This document shows, piece after piece, positions 58,958 to 64,000 of a DNA stretch of 64,000 bases (positions within the stretch are counted from its first letter, which is position 1; every line of letters begins with the position of its first letter). The stretch lies in the NCBI GenBank assembly GCA_016946835.1, contig JACVTC010000039.1, positions 65,001-129,000 of the forward strand, read 5' to 3'. The translations under genes and the position numbers were made by a program. This DNA is from Neocallimastix lanati (nom. inval.) (Eukaryota > Neocallimastigomycota > Neocallimastigomycetes > Neocallimastigales > Neocallimastigaceae). Under the pieces are notes generated by a model. That model saw only the letters and a program-made list of their open reading frames with translations, searched no databases and was not told where the DNA came from.

Positions 58958-59920
58958 ACAATATAATAATTAATTATATTATATAGCATATAAAATAATA
59001 TTTATAAACCGCATTATCAATTATTAAATAATTTATATAAGAAACTTGAAAAAAAAAAATTTTTTTTTTAATTTTTTTGTATATATTTGCTTTTTCTTCA
59101 TTGTATTATGATTAATTTGATTAATTTAACAATTTATTAATATTATTATTCATAATTATTATTATTAAAATATGGTTTTATAGTACAAAAGTTACCAAGC
59201 TAAATTCATTATAATTTTTTATAGTTTTAATCCAATGGAGAAATTTAGTTTATAGCATTAAATATAATTTATTTATTTATTTATTTTTTATTTTTAATAT
59301 ATTATTATTATTATTATTATTATTATAAATATAAAAATTAGTAGTATCAAAAATAAAAAGTATGTTAAAAATAATATATTAAAATAATATTAAACTATTA
59401 TCAAAAATATCTATCATACGCAATTAATAGTTTTAAGAAAATTTTAATGAATAGATAAATCTAATATATGTTAAATTCTTTCAATATATTAGTAATATCA
59501 TAAAAGAATTATTAAATTGGAAAGAATTTTAAAATTAGTATTCAAAGAATATTTATTATTACTTTAAAAAAAATTTTTTTTTTTAACTAAATTTAATATA
59601 TTATAGTTTTATATTCATCATTTAAAATTTCATTTTTTTTTCGTTTTAATTGTTTTGCTTTTCTTTATTCTAATTTTATTATCACAACACAGGTTAATAC
59701 TAACATATATCAATTATTGTAAACTTTAAACTTTATTTATTTATTTATTTATTTATTTATTACATGAATTTATTTATAAAAAAACATGCAATTAATAAAA
59801 AAATAAATATTATTTTCCCAATTAGAACATAACAAATTAAAATAGTAATGTGAAATAAAAAGTAATATTCAAAGTGCATAAATAAATTCAGAAAAAAGTT
59901 CATATGTAACGAACCTCACC
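58620..59920. other. Intergenic AT-rich DNA downstream of EMC8
   Basis: It contains a poly-A run of about 42 (58879-58920), AAAAT units, a TTTA run (59733-59762) and AT-only sequence. No gene is visible. Confidence 0.8.
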
Positions 59921-59924
59921 TCCA

Positions 59925-60110
59925 GATTATAAAATTTCTGCTTAAAGGGAATTCTTATTCTGGATTAGGGTTTGAATTGACTATTCTGAAAGAAATTATG
60001 GTTTTCTCCTTCAGAGAAAACCATTTTCAGAATTGACGCTCCTGGTATGTTGGTGCTTATTCTTTCAGAATAGCAACTCTTGTCAAGTACTAGGCATCAT
60101 TTATAATATA
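59925..60110. repeat. GC-richer island with nested inverted repeats
   Basis: An inner perfect hairpin atggttttctc-cttca-gagaaaaccat (59998-60024) is enclosed by attctgaaa (from 59983) pairing with tttcagaat immediately after the hairpin (60025-60033). An outer pair of 13 bp, tattctgaaagaa (59982-59994) and ttctttcagaata (60060-60072), competes for the same left arm. The island is of balanced composition between AT-only flanks and has no long frame. It could be a structured RNA, a foldback transposon remnant or a protein-binding site; the sequence alone does not say. Confidence 0.7.
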
Positions 60111-60270
60111 TTTATGATTGGACAAAAAGTAAATTTTTTTAAAAAAATTTCAAAAATTTTTTACAAAAAAAAAAATAAAAAAAATAAAAAAAAAAAAAAT
60201 AATTTTATTAGATTAAGAATTAACTTTTAAATAAATAAATAAATAAATAAACTTTTAAATAAATAAAAAC

Positions 60271-60302
<32 letters not shown>

Positions 60303-61000
60303 AAGACGTTAATAAGTAAAAAGTGGTTTATTTAAAAAAATTTTAATTTATAGTTTTATTCTTTTTTTTTTTTAATTTTTTTTTTTAAATATAATAAATG
60401 GTAAATTTTTGTCTATATTTAATCAATATTAATTTTATATGATTTTTTATATATTTATATTTTTGTAAATAATAAAATAATTATATATTTATATTATAAT
60501 TTTATAATAAATAAAATAAAGAATGAAATATTATAATTAATTCAATATTTGCTTATGATTATATATATATGTTTAATAATGACGATATTAGCATTAATTT
60601 TAAAAGTAATTTATTAATAGTATAAAATAAATAATAATTTATATTAATACATTATTAATATTTTCCTTACTTAAATTATTAATAGATTTTTATAATTAGA
60701 TTAATATTTATATTAGATTTATATATATATATATATATATGAAAATTAAAATAAAAAAGTTAAAATAATAAAAATAAAAATAAAAATAAAAATAAAAAAT
60801 AAAAAAAAAAAAAAAAGAAAAAAGAAAAAAAAAATTTTTTGTATTATTTTATAACACAAAAATATTTAAAAAAAAAAAAAAATTAAATAAAAAAAATATT
60901 TTCTAATAATAATTAATGAAATAATACTTTTAAATTATTGAATTGCAGTTTTTTTTTTTTTTTTTTTTTATCAAAATCAAAAAATCTTAAAATAAATTGA
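60111..61000. other. 3' flank of chitin synthase, AT-rich
   Basis: Poly-A with AAATAAA units (60165-60200, 60228-60303), AAAAAT repeats (60760-60840) and a poly-T run just before the chitin synthase stop (60949-60969). No gene is visible. Confidence 0.8.
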
Positions 61001-63871
61001 CTATTTTTTTTTATTTAGGTTATTTACATTATTATTAGATGTAAAATAGTTAATTCTTTGTTGATCACGTTGAAATTGTTGTTGTTGTAACTGTTGTTGC
61101 TGTTGTTGAAGTTGTTGTTGGGTTTGTGGTGGTAAAATAATAATTTTTTGATTAGTTTTAATATTCTTGGGTGATAGTTGACTGATATATTGATTTGGTG
61201 CTGTAATTGAGGTCATATTAAGTTCACTTTTAGGGGATGAAAAATTTGGAGATGTCGGTGACTTAGCCTTCTTCTTTTTACCATTTTTATCATTTTTACC
61301 ACTTCCACTATTTTTATTACTCTTTGTACTTTCTGCAATAGATTCTGTATCTCTTGCTGTAAAAATATTTCTTGGTGTTAATGGATTTACAAAAGTGTTA
61401 TTATAATTTGGAGGAATGGCATAATTAGAAGTTGACGAACTACTAGTAGTCATTATATTATTCATTATTTCAGCTCGTTTCTTTCGAGCTTCTAACTCAT
61501 ATTCTTCCCATTTCTTTAAAGGTATGGTAGAAACATCAAATTTCGGGTGATGACTACCATTTTCTGAACTGTCAACACTAGTACCATCTGAATTAACCTT
61601 TCTCGTTTCACCCCAGGAAAAATCATCAAAATGCCAGAAGGCATAAAGTGGTAAAACTAAATTCCAAATTGGTAATGCTAACAAGTAAATAAACATCCAG
61701 AAAACATAAATCATTTTATGGGTAGTTAACAAAATTAAAATTCCTGGTAAACCTAAAATAGCAATTAACATTAAAATTGGAATAATAGGAATTTCTCCCT
61801 TAAAGATAATTAAACCAATAAGATATATAGTGAAACAAATAGCTGCCGGTAATACCACAGTTCCAAATAATTCTAAACCAACCACAAACTGCATAGAAAA
61901 ACAAAAAGTACCACATAAATCTTTAACCAAAACTAATTCCATTAAATTATGAACTGTAGAGTTAATCCAACGACGACGTTGTGACAATAATACACTGAAC
62001 TGATCTGGAACAACAGTTTTACATTTAGCTTGTGGAATGAAGACCATTTTTCTTCTAGGGAAAGTATTCAACATTAGAGTAGAAAGGAAACGATCTTCCC
62101 CTAACAATAATAAATTTTTCTTGTGAAGTGTATCTACAATATTTTCAGAATATTCTTCAACAACATCTACATTAGCCAAAATCGGGATCCATTTGTTAGG
62201 TTCATTCGCCTTTGGCGCTTTAATTCTATACATACAGAAACAACCAGGAAGACAGGTAACACCACCAAATACAGATTCAAAAGCCTTACTTAAATGATGT
62301 GAAATATAATATTCAAAGACTTGAATGCAAGTTACCCAAGAAGTTGTTTTATTAGCAATTCTTGTTTCACCACAAAGACCCATAATATTTGTATCATTAC
62401 GCATAGCGTTAATCATATAAGATAAAGAATCCGGTAAAACTTTCGTATCAGCATCAACCATCATCACAATTTCAAATTTATCTGGAGTGACACCGGTAAC
62501 AAAATGAATTTTTGTGAAAAGTTCATAATCTAATGGAGTCATACGATCATTATAAAGAACACGACTCAAGAAATTCATTAAAATAATTTGAGAATCACGT
62601 TTACCACGATTACCTGGTTTAGGACTAGTACTTTCAGCTGGTGTACCACACTTGGCTACAATAATAATTGGAACCGTATGGTTTTTAACTTGATAAGTTC
62701 CAGCATATACCTTAGCCATATTATGTTGCCTTTCCCCAACAGCTACAGCTATGTAACTTTTGGGTTCTGCTACACCAAGGGCAGGATCTTCATAGATCAT
62801 ACTACGTGCAATTTCAGGAGTACTTTTATCATTACCAACACCAACTACTTCACCATCTGCAATAACAAAAATCAACTTCTTTTTATCATTATAAGTTGTT
62901 GTTGCTAAGGAATTCAATGTAATTTGAAGACCTTCTTTACCTTCGGAATAACAAGTAACTAAGCAAATAGTATATAAATCACCATTACCTTCAATATCTA
63001 CTTGATATTCCAATGGATCAACTTCTTTATTATTACCTTGATCTTTATTAGGTTTAACAATGGTTAATTTATTCGATATAAACCAATTGAAAATCAAAGC
63101 CATAAAGAAACGAGTTAATACTACACCTAAAATTGCTATAAGGAAAATAATCATAATAGTATTTGCTAAATAGCAACTAGGTGTTTCTTTATCAACTACA
63201 CCAATAGTATATCGTTCTAATATGCAATTAATTTGTTTTTTGGCTTCTGGATAAATATTTATATCACGACTAATATCTCTTCCAACTTTACTTTGTAAAA
63301 CCTTTAATATATCTTCATGAAACATTCTTGAAAGGGTTTCATTAGCAATAACAGAAGTAACATTTAATACATTACCATTGTAAACTGCTAATCTTGTTGA
63401 TCCAGAATTATTTCCTTCTACATCATCCCACTTAAATGCTACTTTAGCATTTTGTCTACCTCTTTGTAATACCGATTTAGAAATACAATTACTTGTGAAT
63501 GCTTGTTCTGAAAATTTTGCAGGTTGTATTGAGCAATCATTTAAAGTATTATCATCAATGATACCCTTACATTCATCTTTACATTTTTGACCCACTGGGC
63601 AAGTTCTAAAAAGATTTGAAATATCTAGTGTTTTATATGATACTCCAAGTTCTTTTCCAGTTGTATTTTTTACAATTGCATTAACATAATTAAAAGAATA
63701 CCAAATACCATTAATAAGAACACTGCTATCATGTGTTACTATATCACCCTGTTTATTTTTCCATTCAAGAAAATCTTGATCACGAGATTCTCTACATAAT
63801 AGTGGTTGAAGACCAAAAGTTAAAAAACCCATAATCACCATCATCAAAAAAATAATTATACATAATGTAAC
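61001..63871 (-). CDS. Chitin synthase, class IV-like, 3' exon (5' end outside the window)
   Basis: Transfers GlcNAc from UDP-GlcNAc to growing chitin at the plasma membrane. The exon opens at an acceptor (AG 63873-63872) in frame with [17 protein letters not shown], matching the second membrane helix of class IV (Chs3-type) enzymes. The first methionine in frame (63847) is therefore not the true start, and the N-terminal exon(s) lie beyond 64000. After a long extracytoplasmic segment and another helix pair ([21 protein letters not shown]) come the catalytic motifs: YKDKK-like segment, [43 protein letters not shown] and [18 protein letters not shown] (QxxRW, about 61963-61990), then C-terminal helices. 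The tail (61001-61560) is Lys/Ser/Asn-rich with a Gln tract, likely disordered. It ends in TAG, the only non-TAA stop among the complete gene ends here. Confidence 0.95.
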   Translation of the reverse strand, partial: VTLCIIIFLMMVIMGFLTFGLQPLLCRESRDQDFLEWKNKQGDIVTHDSSVLINGIWYSFNYVNAIVKNTTGKELGVSYKTLDISNLFRTCPVGQKCKDECKGIIDDNTLNDCSIQPAKFSEQAFTSNCISKSVLQRGRQNAKVAFKWDDVEGNNSGSTRLAVYNGNVLNVTSVIANETLSRMFHEDILKVLQSKVGRDISRDINIYPEAKKQINCILERYTIGVVDKETPSCYLANTIMIIFLIAILGVVLTRFFMALIFNWFISNKLTIVKPNKDQGNNKEVDPLEYQVDIEGNGDLYTICLVTCYSEGKEGLQITLNSLATTTYNDKKKLIFVIADGEVVGVGNDKSTPEIARSMIYEDPALGVAEPKSYIAVAVGERQHNMAKVYAGTYQVKNHTVPIIIVAKCGTPAESTSPKPGNRGKRDSQIILMNFLSRVLYNDRMTPLDYELFTKIHFVTGVTPDKFEIVMMVDADTKVLPDSLSYMINAMRNDTNIMGLCGETRIANKTTSWVTCIQVFEYYISHHLSKAFESVFGGVTCLPGCFCMYRIKAPKANEPNKWIPILANVDVVEEYSENIVDTLHKKNLLLLGEDRFLSTLMLNTFPRRKMVFIPQAKCKTVVPDQFSVLLSQRRRWINSTVHNLMELVLVKDLCGTFCFSMQFVVGLELFGTVVLPAAICFTIYLIGLIIFKGEIPIIPILMLIAILGLPGILILLTTHKMIYVFWMFIYLLALPIWNLVLPLYAFWHFDDFSWGETRKVNSDGTSVDSSENGSHHPKFDVSTIPLKKWEEYELEARKKRAEIMNNIMTTSSSSTSNYAIPPNYNNTFVNPLTPRNIFTARDTESIAESTKSNKNSGSGKNDKNGKKKKAKSPTSPNFSSPKSELNMTSITAPNQYISQLSPKNIKTNQKIIILPPQTQQQLQQQQQQLQQQQFQRDQQRINYFTSNNNVNNLNKKK

Positions 63872-64000
63872 CTATATGAATAAAATGAATAAAATATATT
63901 GTTTTAAAAAAAAAAAATAAAAAAAAAAAAATAAAAATAAAAAAAAATAAAAAGTCTTATGAGTCTTTTTTTATTTTTTTTATTGTTATTTTTTTTAAAA
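63872..64000 (-). other. Chitin synthase intron, running off the window
   Basis: AT-only sequence with poly-A/T tracts upstream (in gene direction) of the acceptor at 63872-63873. By position it is the intron preceding the chitin synthase exon; its donor is not in the window. Confidence 0.7.

Noticed and set aside
60033-60230. 65-codon ORF across the nested inverted repeats
   Set aside because: It is half hairpin island and half poly-A; the coding signal does not continue and there is no motif.

Overview
The window looks like nuclear DNA of an anaerobic gut fungus (Neocallimastigomycota, the Neocallimastix/Piromyces/Anaeromyces group) or a very close zoosporic relative. This is inferred from several things together. 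Noncoding DNA is almost pure A+T, with long poly-A, poly-T and AAT/ATT tracts. Genes are rich in short GT...AG introns (I could place about 50) and proteins are rich in Asn and Gln. There is a fungal chitin synthase and fungal Mdm10, but also a flagellar gene (IFT80). Eight of nine gene models with a visible stop end in TAA and one in TAG. No rRNA, tRNA or CRISPR array was recognised.

Layout. 1-3300 is a graveyard of mobile-element and coding relics: a LINE-type reverse transcriptase relic, an eight-copy minisatellite, a GC-richer island with hairpins and an Asn-rich coding relic. 4195-5898 (-) is an intact Gln/Lys-rich protein of unknown function. 5900-15700 is gene-poor and holds a direct-repeat-flanked island (8037-8828), a 158-bp tandem duplication and an ankyrin-repeat pseudogene. 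15710-18364 (+) is a seven-exon HMG-CoA synthase. 18365-27343 is mostly noncoding, with a large palindrome (19390-19689), an interrupted ORF (22083-22646), tandem duplications and the first copy of a dispersed poly-A-tailed repeat. 27344-29092 (-) is a type II membrane glycosyltransferase carrying a SUEL-type galactose-binding lectin domain. 30600-32320 holds two more copies of the dispersed repeat.

32917-38401 (+) reconstructs into an 11-exon receptor-like protein of about 1249 residues: signal peptide, parallel beta-helix ectodomain, Cys-rich EGF-like module and a seven-helix class C GPCR-like domain. 38892-42798 (-) is INTS11, the Integrator endonuclease, with a long Asn-rich/acidic tail. 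45647-47348 (+) is a SANT/Myb-domain protein. 48002-49601 (-) is MDM10. 50612-56092 (-) is IFT80 in 19 exons. 57211-58619 (+) is EMC8. 61001-63871 (-) is the 3' part of a class IV-like chitin synthase whose first exon(s) lie outside the window.

The genes are not an operon or cluster. They are housekeeping and lineage genes for sterol/isoprenoid precursor synthesis, surface sensing and glycosylation, snRNA 3' processing, ER-organelle contact, the zoospore flagellum, ER membrane insertion and the cell wall. The most novel items are the beta-helix GPCR, the lectin-glycosyltransferase fusion, the fungal Integrator nuclease, the ERMES-type barrel in an organism expected to have hydrogenosomes, and several unclassified repeat or foldback elements. 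Exon borders were derived by eye from reading frame, splice consensus and remembered family sequences; all reading phases close, but none has transcript support here.
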